DNA of 64,000 nucleotides. Source: Thalassotalea sediminis. Its GTDB lineage: Bacteria > Pseudomonadota > Gammaproteobacteria > Enterobacterales > Alteromonadaceae. The DNA lies in the NCBI RefSeq assembly GCF_030295915.1, contig NZ_AP027361.1:1922001-1986000 (forward strand), given 5' to 3'. This document shows positions 8,277 to 17,471 of this stretch, in pieces (the stretch's first letter is position 1; every line of letters begins with the position of its first letter). The notes below the pieces were generated by a model that saw only the letters and a program-made list of their open reading frames with translations, ran no database searches and was not told the origin of the DNA. Position numbers and translations under genes: made by a program.

Positions 8277-8668
8277 AGGTTTCTTCCTCCAATTGGGCCG
8301 TTAACTACTGCCACTTATATAGAGACCTTATGCATAATACGCACCATCAAACTAACTGGTTGTTTCTATAATAGTATTTTATTTGAACAATTATAGTTAA
8401 ACAAAAAGTGTAAAAAAAACTGACAATAAAATGATTAACACTGCGCTAAGTTCGATGAAACTTAGTAATGAAATAAGTTTTCTTTAGTAATTAACTCTTA
8501 AGAAAACAGACATTATTTAATAAATAAGGCTTTTAAACTGAAAACGCTGTTAACGCAAAATTATAATAATATTGATCGCTTTAGTTTATCTATATCGTTA
8601 TAATTTCGTTAAATTTTTCATCTTTATCAACAATTTGAAAGGTAGCCACCTTTCAACATGGAGTGAGT
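8277..8668. other. AT-rich intergenic region between divergent genes
   Basis: 392 bp between the start of the PEP-CTERM gene (minus strand) and the monooxygenase gene (plus strand). It must hold both promoters. I see no clear operator, hairpin or small ORF, only A/T-rich runs. Confidence 0.5.
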
Positions 8669-8965
8669 ATGTACGCCGTTATTTTTCGCGCAAAAGCAGG
8701 TAAACAAGACCAACTATACGGTGAAATGGTAGCGAAAATGAGAGATATTGCATTTGAAAAATACGGTTGCTTAGATTTTATCGCTGTCACTGAAAATAAT
8801 GATGAAATCGCAATTTCGTATTGGAAAGATGAGGAGTCTATTAAGCGTTGGAAGTCTGATTCTGAGCATACAATAGCCCAACAGTTAGGTATGAAAAAGT
8901 GGTATGAGTCATACATTGTTCAAGTAGTGGAAATAAAACGAGAGTATTCTTTTACTAATTCATAA
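8669..8965 (+). CDS. Antibiotic biosynthesis monooxygenase (ABM) domain protein
   Basis: 98 residues forming one ferredoxin-like ABM domain: YAVIFRAKAGKQDQLYGEM, 'DFIAVTENNDEIAISYWKDEESIKRWKSD' pattern and a C-terminal strand. Such small proteins dimerise and can be quinol monooxygenases or heme-degrading enzymes; no substrate is indicated. ATG 8669 follows GGAG at a good distance, better than GTG 8663. Confidence 0.85.
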   Translation: MYAVIFRAKAGKQDQLYGEMVAKMRDIAFEKYGCLDFIAVTENNDEIAISYWKDEESIKRWKSDSEHTIAQQLGMKKWYESYIVQVVEIKREYSFTNS

Positions 8966-9248
8966 TAATGAATCGAAACGTAAAGTGTTGTTATTAACAC
9001 TGTACGTAATATTCATGTTATTCGTGCAGTTGTAATAAAATCGTGTTTTAAATTGGCAATTATTGACTCCGTCATTCAACGTACAGTAATTTGATACTTC
9101 AATACGAGGTGCAAAGCGTAAATTATCAAAGTTTTAGTTGCCATAATTGATTAAAGTCACATAAAATCCATTTTTATCAAGCCACATCTTATTGTGACGA
9201 AGACTGTTTAGCAATTCCTCAAGCGGTACACATTTCTAGCTGCAACGA

Positions 9249-9974
9249 GTGGCTCAACATACTGTGCAATTTGCACCTAGTTTTTTAAAAGGTAACGCAT
9301 TGGTCGCTTTAAAGAAGTTTCCAACCTCCGGTGATGGAAACACACCAGACGATACACTGTTTGGTCATATAGCAAACGATCTTCAACAGCAAGGTTACAG
9401 CATAAGGCATGGTGCTTTACCTTTGCCTATTGCATTAGCATTGTTCGAACATCAACAAAGTTTATCTGCAAATAAATATAGTGAAGCAGGTATAGGTAGA
9501 CATGAAAACTTTGTTAAAAACGAGTTTATTCGCACTGATGAAATTTGTTGGATTAATGGTGATGCTGATGCTTGTAAACAGTGGATAGATTGGACATCTA
9601 AATTGCAGACCTATTTAAATCAGCGGCTATTTTTGGGGCTGTTTTCTTTCGAAAGTCATTTTGCACATTATGCGCCTGGTGATTACTATAAACGACACTA
9701 TGATGCATTTAAAGGTGAAGCAAATAGAGTTTTGTCTGTGGTTACTTATCTTAACCCTGGCTGGAATAACAATGATAACGGTGAATTAGTCATTTATCAC
9801 CATGATCAAGATCTTGAAGGAACTAAAGTGGTACCTTTGTTCGGCACTGTAGTAATATTTCTCAGTGAAGAATTTCCTCATGAGGTGTTACCGGCAACAA
9901 GAGACAGATTTTCTATTGCGGGTTGGTTTCGTGTTAATACATCAATTGCGAATGCTATTGATCCACCACGATAA
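9249..9974 (+). CDS. 2OG-Fe(II) oxygenase, PHD/SM-20-like prolyl hydroxylase family
   Basis: 241 residues. The double-stranded beta-helix carries the iron triad H150-x-D152 (KRHYDAF) and H211 (FPHEV), plus the 2-oxoglutarate-binding Arg in RFSIAGW (R220). The surrounding sequence (RVLSVVTYLNPGW, GELVIY) resembles HIF-prolyl-hydroxylase-type bacterial enzymes; a characterised Pseudomonas member hydroxylates EF-Tu. The substrate here is not known. The GTG start at 9249 lacks an obvious ribosome site, so the N-terminus is uncertain. Confidence 0.85.
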   Translation: MAQHTVQFAPSFLKGNALVALKKFPTSGDGNTPDDTLFGHIANDLQQQGYSIRHGALPLPIALALFEHQQSLSANKYSEAGIGRHENFVKNEFIRTDEICWINGDADACKQWIDWTSKLQTYLNQRLFLGLFSFESHFAHYAPGDYYKRHYDAFKGEANRVLSVVTYLNPGWNNNDNGELVIYHHDQDLEGTKVVPLFGTVVIFLSEEFPHEVLPATRDRFSIAGWFRVNTSIANAIDPPR

Positions 9975-10184
9975 ATACTAACAATATAACGAAGGTAAAG
10001 TTGTAAGCCACTTTTAATACTTAGACGATTTATCAATTTTGCCAACAGTGTAGGCATCATCATATTAGTCAGTTTGACTTGGTGTTTAACAATTGGTATC
10101 AACAAAAGTCACGTTCTAGAGCACTGGCAAACTCCCCATCGTGAAAATATTGAACAATGACAAAAGCAACACTTTGGAATAAGC

Positions 10185-10700
10185 ATGGAACTTATATCAT
10201 TAACTGAAGATGAAGCTGACGCTTTTAGCGACTTTTATTTAGATTTCGCTAAGCACGACCCAGACAACGCAGCATTTTATTTACCGGGATTTAAAAACTT
10301 TTCGCTGTACCTTTCGCGTTTAGAACAAGATAAACAAGGGCTAAACCTACCCAAAGGGAGTGTACCTTGTAGCCATTTTTGGTTAAGAAAAGATGGCGGT
10401 CGTTTATTGGGGGCAATTAGAGTTCGACATCATATTAATACGCCTTATCACACATACGAATCTGGGCATATCGGCTATGATGTTGCACCGTCCTACCGAA
10501 ACAAGGGTATTGGAAAGTCAATGCTGAGACTGGCTTTTAACGAAGCAAAACAACTTGGTTTAAATAAACTGCTAATTGTCGCAGATAAAGAAAATATTGC
10601 TTCCTGTCGTGTTATAGAAGCAAACAATGGCACATTAGAAAGTGTTGTTATCGGCAAAGTATATCCAAAACCACTAAAGCGCTATTGGTGCCAACTTTAA
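10185..10700 (+). CDS. GNAT family acetyltransferase
   Basis: 171 residues with a complete GNAT fold. The acetyl-CoA-binding loop is SYRNKGIGKSML near residues 104-115, preceded by the strand GHIGYDVAP; the later ADKENIASCRVIEANNG is the usual motif B region. Substrate unknown. It is separated by 110 bp from another GNAT gene in the same direction but the two are not closely similar. Confidence 0.85.
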   Translation: MELISLTEDEADAFSDFYLDFAKHDPDNAAFYLPGFKNFSLYLSRLEQDKQGLNLPKGSVPCSHFWLRKDGGRLLGAIRVRHHINTPYHTYESGHIGYDVAPSYRNKGIGKSMLRLAFNEAKQLGLNKLLIVADKENIASCRVIEANNGTLESVVIGKVYPKPLKRYWCQL

Positions 10701-10810
10701 CCGTTTTATCAATGTATTTTATCGGTAACAACTGGTTTTAACTTTATAATATTGATAATATTTATTCGCGCGGCTGCACAGCTAATATCAATCAAATAAG
10801 AGTATTCAGA

Positions 10811-11242
10811 ATGATAGTAGAAAATGTGCTTCCTAGCGATTATGCAGAAATGCTAATGGTGTGGGAAAACTCAGTCCGAGCAACACATGACTTTATTACG
10901 GAAGACGATATTGCGTTTTTTAAACCCATTATCATCGAACAAGCTTTTCCTGCGGTTACGCTTCACTGCGTAAAAGATAAAAATAAGCATATACTTGGTT
11001 TTATTGGATTGTATGAAACAAAAGTAGAAATGTTATTTTTATTAGAAAAGGCAAGAGGAAAAGGTATCGGTAAAATGCTATTGCAATACGCCATAGATAA
11101 ATACGCCGTTACACACGTTGATGTAAACGAGCAAAACCCTAATGCTGTTGGTTTTTATCAACACATGGGCTTTAACATAACATCGCGTTCCCCGTTAGAT
11201 GACATGGGTAAACCATTTCCAATCCTGCATTTGTCACGTTAG
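10811..11242 (+). CDS. yjaB: GNAT acetyltransferase, YjaB-like
   Basis: 143 residues, close in length to E. coli YjaB (147), with matching landmarks: W.NSVRATHDFI near the N-terminus, the EKARGKGIGKMLL CoA loop, the DVNEQNPNAVGFYQHMGF block and the DDMGKPFPILHL end. YjaB is a GNAT reported to act on lysine. A terminator hairpin follows at 11272. Confidence 0.8.
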   Translation: MIVENVLPSDYAEMLMVWENSVRATHDFITEDDIAFFKPIIIEQAFPAVTLHCVKDKNKHILGFIGLYETKVEMLFLLEKARGKGIGKMLLQYAIDKYAVTHVDVNEQNPNAVGFYQHMGFNITSRSPLDDMGKPFPILHLSR

Positions 11243-11271
11243 TCTCGCCTTGTATCACCATTCTGTCAGAA

Positions 11272-11304
11272 GAAACGCCCAGCGCTAATAACGTCGGGCG
11301 TTTC
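11272..11304 (+). terminator. Terminator-like hairpin after the yjaB-like gene
   Basis: GAAACGCCC and GGGCGTTTC form a perfect 9-bp stem with a 15-base loop; only a short T run lies within the 3' arm. Confidence 0.55.
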
Positions 11305-11405
11305 CGTAAACCACGTTGTTATAACTTAGTGTCCACTGAAAGCTTTTTAACGCTTGACCTATCTATAGCAGTAATATTTATTCGATAAATGAGTTGATTG
11401 AGCTA

Positions 11406-11954
11406 ATGAAAACTTACCTTACTAGAATGAGAGCCAAAGGGCATTGTCCACCGCGTAAGCCGTTTAAAAAAATTTTATGGTCATGGTTAGGTGCTTTTAT
11501 TGGTATTTTACTTGTCGCATATTTAGGTGAAATTCTTCGTTACGATAATCAAAGTATGCTGTTGTTAATTGGTTCATTCGGCGCATCAGCTGTTTTGATT
11601 TACGGCGCACCACTCGCTGAATTTTCACAACCCCGTAACGTAATTGGAGGACATGTCTTTTCGGCTTTTGTTGGTGTAAGCGTTTATTTGTTAATACCGT
11701 CATTCCCTATGTTTGCAAGTGCATTAGCAGTGTCTTTATCAATTGTAATGATGCAAATAACGAGAACCTTGCATCCGCCTGGCGGCGCTACTGCTCTCAT
11801 CGCAGTTATAGGGCCACAATCTATCCATCAACTTGGGTACTTTTATGTTATTTCTCCGGTACTAATTGGTTCGTTGTTATTGTTATTTGTGGCGCTTTTT
11901 GTAAATAATATGTCTCGCAACCCCAAACGCCATTATCCGGTTTATTGGTTATAA
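11406..11954 (+). CDS. HPP family inner-membrane protein
   Basis: 182 residues with four to five hydrophobic helices. The family-defining motif LHPPGGATALIAV appears in the second half, after a conserved GSFGASAVLIYG segment. Some HPP proteins are nitrite or small-anion transporters, but most are uncharacterised. ATG 11406 and TTG 11394 are both possible; neither has a strong ribosome site. Confidence 0.85.
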   Translation: MKTYLTRMRAKGHCPPRKPFKKILWSWLGAFIGILLVAYLGEILRYDNQSMLLLIGSFGASAVLIYGAPLAEFSQPRNVIGGHVFSAFVGVSVYLLIPSFPMFASALAVSLSIVMMQITRTLHPPGGATALIAVIGPQSIHQLGYFYVISPVLIGSLLLLFVALFVNNMSRNPKRHYPVYWL

Positions 11955-12089
11955 CAACGACAATAATCGCATGGCTAGGTAGGCGTTAAAATATACTGCG
12001 TGTAAAACAGTTAGCATGAGGGAGATAACGCAGGATTCACTTGTAATCAATAGTTGTTGAACATATTTTGACAACGAAAAAGGGAAGAG

Positions 12090-12602
12090 ATGTCACAAGT
12101 TATTATTATATTAGGAGCACCAAACGACGCGCAGGGCAGCTTATCATTAATTGCTAAAGCACGTTGTGACAAAGCACTGGAAGTATATCAGCAAAACAGT
12201 CATCAATACATTTTGTGTACTGGGGGATTTGGCGCACATTTTAACGTAACGTCGCTGCCTCACGCGCACTATACTCAAAAATACTTAGAGCAACATGGCG
12301 TTGAAAAAGAGCGTTTTTTAACTCCTGCATTGAGCCGATTTACCTTTGAAGACTGTACGTTATCTCAGGCTATTTTAATCCAGCATCAAATAATGTCGGC
12401 GACACTGGTCACTTCTGATTTTCATATGGAACGTGCTAAATTAATATTTAGTGAGCTATTACCGAACATTAGTTTTAACTTTGTTAGTGCTATAACACCT
12501 TTGCCAAAACAAGAATTAGATGCACTAATTGCACACGAAAAAGTTGCAATAGTGCGAGAAAAAGAAAATATTGCTCAATACAACAAACAAGATGAAAAAT
12601 AA
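12090..12602 (+). CDS. YdcF/DUF218 family protein
   Basis: 170 residues with the DUF218 pattern: ILGAPND strand, CTGGFGAHF loop, then TLVTSDFHMERAKLIF, the conserved region containing the SDFH motif. E. coli relatives are SanA, ElyC and YdcF. This one has no membrane segment and resembles the soluble YdcF type. It is followed after 12 bp by an esterase gene, suggesting co-transcription. AAAGGGAAGAG precedes the start. Confidence 0.8.
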   Translation: MSQVIIILGAPNDAQGSLSLIAKARCDKALEVYQQNSHQYILCTGGFGAHFNVTSLPHAHYTQKYLEQHGVEKERFLTPALSRFTFEDCTLSQAILIQHQIMSATLVTSDFHMERAKLIFSELLPNISFNFVSAITPLPKQELDALIAHEKVAIVREKENIAQYNKQDEK

Positions 12603-12614
12603 GGGACTAAATTC

Positions 12615-13442
12615 ATGCGTAAGCTTATTTGTATAATACTGCTGTGCCTTTCAAGTACAACAAGCGCAAATTCAATCGGTAAAATAAAAACATCACCACT
12701 CGTTATCGGAGAATCAATTGAGTTTTACTCAAAAATACTCAATGAGAAACGTCGCTTAAATGTGTATCTACCTGCAATTTATAATGAAAATAATACTCAA
12801 GATTACCCCGTTATTTATCTGCTAGATGGCGCAAAATCAGAAGACTTTATTCATATTGCTGGTTTAGTACAATTTGGTTCATTTTCCTGGATTAATTTAA
12901 TACCAGAGTCCATTGTTGTTGGCATTGCTAATGTTGATCGAAAACGAGATTTTACAGCTAAATCAGAAAATCCATTAGATATTAAAGAATTTCCTAGTCA
13001 TGGCGGCGCTAAACCTTTTATAGAAGCGATCGCATCAGAAATACAGCCCTTAATTGAAAGCCAATATCGTACTAATAATATAAAAACATTAATTGGCCAA
13101 TCGTTAGGTGGACTATTAGCTACTGATATTTTAATTAATCAGCCTACCTTGTTTAATCATTACCTGATCGTAAGTCCAAGCCTATGGTGGAATGATGGCG
13201 CTCTGCTTAATAGTATCGATAAACCAACGATAGAAGGCAAAGTGTTTATTGCCGTTGGAAAAGAGGGTGAGATAATGGAGCGTGACGCATATGCTCTGTT
13301 TAAAAAGCTGTCAGCTAAAAAAGCGAATAACGTACATTATCAATTCTTCGAAAATCAAAATCATGGTGATACACTGCATTTGGCAGTATATCAAGGCTTT
13401 GAAGCGCTTTTTAAAAGTAAGGTAGCGCTTCACAAAAATTAG
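12615..13442 (+). CDS. Secreted esterase D-like alpha/beta hydrolase
   Basis: 275 residues with a signal peptide (MRKLICIILLCLSSTTSA). The esterase family (PF00756) is shown by YPVIYLLDGAK, the nucleophile motif GQSLGG (about residue 165) and a C-terminal His in NQNHGDTLH. Relatives include Fes/IroE siderophore esterases and acylesterases. Likely periplasmic ester hydrolysis. It lies 12 bp after the YdcF-like gene and 14 bp before a small unknown gene, so the three probably form an operon. Confidence 0.85.
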   Translation: MRKLICIILLCLSSTTSANSIGKIKTSPLVIGESIEFYSKILNEKRRLNVYLPAIYNENNTQDYPVIYLLDGAKSEDFIHIAGLVQFGSFSWINLIPESIVVGIANVDRKRDFTAKSENPLDIKEFPSHGGAKPFIEAIASEIQPLIESQYRTNNIKTLIGQSLGGLLATDILINQPTLFNHYLIVSPSLWWNDGALLNSIDKPTIEGKVFIAVGKEGEIMERDAYALFKKLSAKKANNVHYQFFENQNHGDTLHLAVYQGFEALFKSKVALHKN

Positions 13443-13456
13443 CATGTGGAGATTAA

Positions 13457-13759
13457 ATGCGTAAAGTATTTGAGTTTATTGTAAAAGGACATAAGGTAAA
13501 GGTTGTAAATTCATGGTTTAGCGGGGCAAAGCTATATATTGATGGCGATGTTAGGGATCAGGACAAGACCCTTTTTGCATTCGGTAATAAAGCATTGCTT
13601 TCAGCAAATCTTGGAGAACACGGTGTATTAGAGATCATGCCAATATCTACAATGTGGTCAGTTGAAATAGACGCGGTGTTAAATAAAGATAATAACCTTC
13701 AGCAAGTATATAGCTCACACAGACGATTGCGGTTAAGAGAACGCCGATTAGCCAAATAA
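13457..13759 (+). CDS. Small conserved-looking protein of unknown function
   Basis: 100 residues, basic, mostly beta-strand pattern (FEFIVKGHKVKVVNSWFSGAKLYIDG) with an Arg-rich C-terminus (RRLRLRERRLAK). No signal peptide or membrane segment, and I do not recognise the family. GTGGAGAT lies before the ATG, and the gene begins 14 bp after the esterase stop, which makes it a likely third gene of that operon. The domain shape resembles a small membrane- or DNA-associated beta-sandwich, but this is speculation. Confidence 0.7.
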   Translation: MRKVFEFIVKGHKVKVVNSWFSGAKLYIDGDVRDQDKTLFAFGNKALLSANLGEHGVLEIMPISTMWSVEIDAVLNKDNNLQQVYSSHRRLRLRERRLAK

Positions 13760-13920
13760 AAAAAGCATTTATAAATGGCTGGTATAAAGCAGTGTAAATA
13801 TTAATTCACCTACATTTTTACTGACATTGCTTACAATTTTTTACTCATATCAATGCTTAATTTAGTTACTATTGAAAAGACGTTTAAAAAGCGAATGTTT
13901 GATTGATTTGAGTGAGCATT

Positions 13921-14157
13921 ATGGTAGGTAAAATGAAATATTTATGCTGTTTTGTATATGTTACTGTTTTCTTAATGGGCTGTAGTAATAAACAACTTTA
14001 TCAAATGGGCACAGAAATCAAAAAAAGTGAATGTATTAACCATGCTGAAAATGAAACTGAATATGCTGCTTGTATTCAAGATAAACCAATGACTTATAAA
14101 GAATATAAACAATTACGTAAAAAGGTGATCGAACAAAATAACAAGGCAACACGTTAG
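13921..14157 (+). CDS. Small lipoprotein
   Basis: 78 residues. The N-terminal hydrophobic stretch ends in the lipobox LMGC followed by SNK, so it should be lipidated. The mature part of about 58 residues is Lys/Glu-rich and contains two further Cys. Possible starts are ATG 13921 (with GAGTGAG upstream) or ATG 13933. No family recognised. Confidence 0.65.
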   Translation: MVGKMKYLCCFVYVTVFLMGCSNKQLYQMGTEIKKSECINHAENETEYAACIQDKPMTYKEYKQLRKKVIEQNNKATR

Positions 14158-14231
14158 TTATGCCTTTATAGGTTTTGATCCCCGATCACCATTTTATGTT
14201 TAGTAACTCAACAACAGTTAATAAGATGGTA

Positions 14232-14897
14232 TTAATTGTTTATTGTAGTTGGCGTTTTGTTATAACGATGATAAATAACCCAACTTAACCAAAGTGTTGC
14301 AGAGATACCTATAGCGGCATAAATAGCTGGCTTAGGATTTGTAATTGAGCTAATAGAGCCTGCATACGTTGCTACTGTTGCATATGGCACCATACTAAAT
14401 GTCCATGCCATAAAAAAGCGTTTAAAGTGCATTGCCGTTATCCCTGCTAGGCAGGCCGAAACTTCGGGTAATATTGGCATTGCACGAGATAAAAGTATAA
14501 AAATAAACCCATGTTGGTTAAAGGCGTTTATCGCGTTTTCACGTTCTTTTTCGTTGTTAAGCAGCTTTAGTAAGAATACATCACCAAGACGTAAACTTAA
14601 CCAAAAACCAACAATACCTGCTAACGACATGCCTAGTAAGCTTGCAATTATTGCTAATGGAAAACCAAGAAAATAGCCTGATAGAATGACAATACTAAGT
14701 GTGGGTACTGCAATAAACAAATCAGCAAAGAGTAAGCCTATGACAATGACAAAAACATAAACCTTATGCGTTGATTTTGCCATTTCAAGCCAGGCTTGAA
14801 TTTGATCTACTGTTAAAATACCCGTTGCTTTGATCACGATAAATGTTAGTGCGAAACAACTGGCAAGTATAAGTATAATTTTGCTCAATGAAACCAT
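14232..14897 (-). CDS. TVP38/TMEM64 (VTT/DedA-like) membrane protein
   Basis: 221 residues with about five hydrophobic segments. The VTT core is visible: FADLFIAVPTLSIVILSGYFLGF, then SLLGMSLAGIVGFWLSLRLGD and the SRAMPILPEVSACLAG loop. The family is tied to lipid or ion movement across the inner membrane. ATG 14897 has GAGGAT upstream and begins 10 bp after the DUF2141 stop, making it the third gene of a minus-strand operon. Confidence 0.85.
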   Translation of the reverse strand: MVSLSKIILILASCFALTFIVIKATGILTVDQIQAWLEMAKSTHKVYVFVIVIGLLFADLFIAVPTLSIVILSGYFLGFPLAIIASLLGMSLAGIVGFWLSLRLGDVFLLKLLNNEKERENAINAFNQHGFIFILLSRAMPILPEVSACLAGITAMHFKRFFMAWTFSMVPYATVATYAGSISSITNPKPAIYAAIGISATLWLSWVIYHRYNKTPTTINN

Positions 14898-14907
14898 AGT
14901 ATCCTCG

Positions 14908-15339
14908 TTAAGGGTAGACAATATCAATCGCTAAGTTGCTATCTACTTCGCTTAGCAATATGCGTGATTTTTGAAAGGAAGGAGGGCCCGTCAATCCTAC
15001 ACGCTGCTTGTTGGTAAAGCCCAATCCATCTTTGGGATAAATACCGGTCCAATTCTTCGTCACTTTTCCATCTTGGTTTTCGTCATGCAGCACCTTAACG
15101 GCAAACTCTTTAGCAGAAATAGTAAACGTAAAGGTCTGTTTAGTGCGTTGTACACGTTGCGTTTGTTTAGCTAATGTTTGTTGATGATCTTTAGGAAAAC
15201 CTGATTCGCCAAAAATCATGACAATTACATTACCTTTTTTGCTTATATCAATGTTGTTTACTTCGATAGTAACTTGTTTTGCATCTAATACAGGTGTTTG
15301 TAACGTAAGTATCGTGCTCAATAGAAGGTGTTTGTACAT
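14908..15339 (-). CDS. DUF2141 secreted protein
   Basis: 143 residues with a short signal peptide. The DUF2141 landmarks are the strand VTIEVNNI, GNVIVMIFGESGFP and the conserved FAVKVLHDENQDGKV..G.YPKDGLGFTN. The family is periplasmic, beta-rich and of unknown role. It lies between the SDR gene (9 bp) and the VTT gene (10 bp) on the same strand. Confidence 0.85.
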   Translation of the reverse strand: MYKHLLLSTILTLQTPVLDAKQVTIEVNNIDISKKGNVIVMIFGESGFPKDHQQTLAKQTQRVQRTKQTFTFTISAKEFAVKVLHDENQDGKVTKNWTGIYPKDGLGFTNKQRVGLTGPPSFQKSRILLSEVDSNLAIDIVYP

Positions 15340-15348
15340 ATATCGTCC

Positions 15349-16080
15349 TTAATATTTCTTCATAATGTTTTTAGCTAAAGAAGGCGCAAGCCGGAGTAAG
15401 CACATGAGTAACGAAACTTTAGAAAAAGCATGGTCTACTTTATTCTTTTTTATACCGACAATTATTTGTTTTGCCGCATTTTCACTCGAAATTTTGTTAT
15501 GACCTCTAGCTTTTGTCATTTGCGTGTCAACAAGTGGCAGAAAAACTTGTTGTACGTGAATATTCGTGTTTTCAAGTTGATATCTTAAAGATTGAGTAAA
15601 GTTATTTAGGGCCGCTTTAGTTGCACAATAAACAGCAGAGGTTGTTTTGGGTGTGAGTGCTAAACCTGAGTTAATGTTTAAAATGATTGATTTTTCTTGG
15701 TGCAATAATGTAGGCAAGAGCTGTAACGTTAATGTACAAACACTGGTAAAGTTAGTGTTTATTTCATCAATGATAAGTTGCTGGTGAAAATCAGCATCAG
15801 TAAATTTCTTACAATATTGCACAGCAGCGTTGTTAACAAGCATGTCAAGATATTGATATTTGCAAGCAATATGTTCAGCGACCTCACGTGTTTGATCAAT
15901 ATTTCTTAAATCACATTTAAAAACGGTAATATCGTTAAATTGTTGTTTTAGCTGCGTGAGTTTATGCTCATCTCGAGCCAAGACAATAATTTCGTTTTGT
16001 TTTGACAACATGCTTACTAGTTGCAACCCAATACCCGATGTTCCGCCCGTAATTAAAATACGCCGGTTAACAAGCTCCAT
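15349..16080 (-). CDS. Short-chain dehydrogenase/reductase (DltE-like)
   Basis: 243 residues. The Rossmann glycine motif TGGTSGIG (about 11-18), the NNAA structural motif, the catalytic Ser in NINSG and the YCATK pair (Tyr, Lys) are all present, so this should be an active NAD(P)-dependent oxidoreductase. Substrate unknown. It is the first gene of the SDR-DUF2141-VTT operon and diverges from a Crp/Fnr-type regulator 78 bp away, which probably controls it. Confidence 0.9.
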   Translation of the reverse strand: MELVNRRILITGGTSGIGLQLVSMLSKQNEIIVLARDEHKLTQLKQQFNDITVFKCDLRNIDQTREVAEHIACKYQYLDMLVNNAAVQYCKKFTDADFHQQLIIDEINTNFTSVCTLTLQLLPTLLHQEKSIILNINSGLALTPKTTSAVYCATKAALNNFTQSLRYQLENTNIHVQQVFLPLVDTQMTKARGHNKISSENAAKQIIVGIKKNKVDHAFSKVSLLMCLLRLAPSLAKNIMKKY

Positions 16081-16142
16081 CGCTATACTCCTTATTTATG
16101 ATAAGCTGAGCTGAACTTTAGCGTGATGAAATAGACTTAACA

Positions 16143-16156
16143 TTAACCGAGGTTAA
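16143..16156. promoter_or_regulatory. Palindrome TTAACC-GA-GGTTAA just before the Crp/Fnr gene
   Basis: A perfect 6-2-6 inverted repeat that overlaps the ribosome site of the regulator starting at 16159 and lies in the intergenic region of the divergent SDR operon. It is a candidate autoregulatory operator. Confidence 0.4.
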
Positions 16157-16158
16157 CG

Positions 16159-16695
16159 GTGACAACATTTTTTGAATTTGTTAAATCACAAGGCAAGTTG
16201 ATTACCAAACAAAAAGGCGATTATGTCTTTAAACAAGGTGACAACGATGAGAATCTTTATTTTGTGCAATCAGGATTTTTAAAAGCATTCTATTGTGCAG
16301 AACATGGAAAAGAATTTATCAAATCTTTTTTATTAGCCAATGATGCTATTGGCAGCTTGTCGGCACTTTATTTAAAACAAGAAAGTTCTTTTAACCTGAT
16401 TTGTTTAGAGACAACTGTTTTAATTCGTGTCTCGTTTAACGCCATCCTTAGCCATAGTAAAGAGGATATTGAGTTTGCGAATGAACTGAATAATATTCTA
16501 TTAATGCTTGCCTTGAAAAAAGAAAAACGAGAATATGAATTTTTATGTTTAACAGCTGAGCAACGCTATAAGTCAATAAAAGCGTCTACTCCTTCTCTGT
16601 TAGATAAAATCACTCAGTCCGACTTAGCAGCCTATTTAGGTATAACACCAGTAGGCCTTAGTCGTATTAAAAAGCGCGTTGAAAGCATTTGTTAA
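16159..16695 (+). CDS. Crp/Fnr-family transcription regulator
   Basis: 178 residues, shorter than Crp or Fnr (about 210-250). The cyclic-nucleotide-binding-like beta barrel spans about residues 10-120 (GDYVFKQGDNDENLYFVQSGFLKAF), and a C-terminal helix-turn-helix is seen in ITQSDLAAYLGITPVGLSRIKKR. It has no Fnr cysteine cluster, so the ligand is unknown. The gene starts at GTG, preceded by GAGG. It is divergent from the SDR operon, its likely target. Confidence 0.85.
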   Translation: MTTFFEFVKSQGKLITKQKGDYVFKQGDNDENLYFVQSGFLKAFYCAEHGKEFIKSFLLANDAIGSLSALYLKQESSFNLICLETTVLIRVSFNAILSHSKEDIEFANELNNILLMLALKKEKREYEFLCLTAEQRYKSIKASTPSLLDKITQSDLAAYLGITPVGLSRIKKRVESIC

Positions 16696-16815
16696 CGTTT
16701 TCAGTTATTTTGGGCGACGTTAAATAAACGAATTAACGTTATAGATTGAACGTGTTAATAACCTTAAACGCTCTAAATATTAACTAATAAATCTCATCTA
16801 AGAGTACGCAAATAT

Positions 16816-17457
16816 ATGGCATTATATGAATATTTGGATAAGCACTTTTTAACCAAGCAAACTTTGTTAACCTTAGCGGGTATTTCGCAAGAAAAATTAT
16901 TAACGATACAAAAACAGGGGGTTATGCCAGCAGCATCTTATCGTTTGTCCACACAAGTTAGTTGCCATTCATTTTTAGGTGAACATCAACAGTCATACCA
17001 GCAAGAATATTACGCGAAAGGGTACGTTAAGTGGATAGGGATTATTGACGCAATCGCACAGCCTAACGACATTTTTCAATACTTTAAAGATAATTATCAA
17101 CACACTATCAATACGCTAAAACAACATGGTTTTAATTGTATGGATTCAAAATTAAACGATAAATTAGCGGAACATATTACTGAAGAATGGCAACATTTTT
17201 TAAATGGTACCTATGGGCTTTGTACAGCGTCAGGATTAGTCGAGGACATCGCTAAAAAGGAACTAGCCATCACCATAATTAAAGAAACCCTTGCTAAAAA
17301 TAGTGAAACACCAGACATTAAACAACTAGCTAGCGCAGTAGATTTACTTGATCAATCAAGTGCACTGTTTGCGCCACATGAAAGAAAAACTAGCTCTCGT
17401 TATCGGCTTGTTGACGAAGTTCGAGAGAAATATCAACTAAATGCAGTGACATTATAA
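16816..17457 (+). CDS. DUF6058-like protein
   Basis: 213 residues, soluble. The N-terminal part looks like a small helical DNA-binding-like segment (LTLAGISQEKLLTIQKQGVMP). The central block HFLNGTYGLCTASGLVEDIAKKELA resembles what I recall of the DUF6058 'natural product biosynthesis' family; this is recalled, not searched. A GNAT gene follows 14 bp later, suggesting that the two act together. Function unknown. Confidence 0.5.
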   Translation: MALYEYLDKHFLTKQTLLTLAGISQEKLLTIQKQGVMPAASYRLSTQVSCHSFLGEHQQSYQQEYYAKGYVKWIGIIDAIAQPNDIFQYFKDNYQHTINTLKQHGFNCMDSKLNDKLAEHITEEWQHFLNGTYGLCTASGLVEDIAKKELAITIIKETLAKNSETPDIKQLASAVDLLDQSSALFAPHERKTSSRYRLVDEVREKYQLNAVTL

Positions 17458-17471
17458 CGGGAGTACGACCA

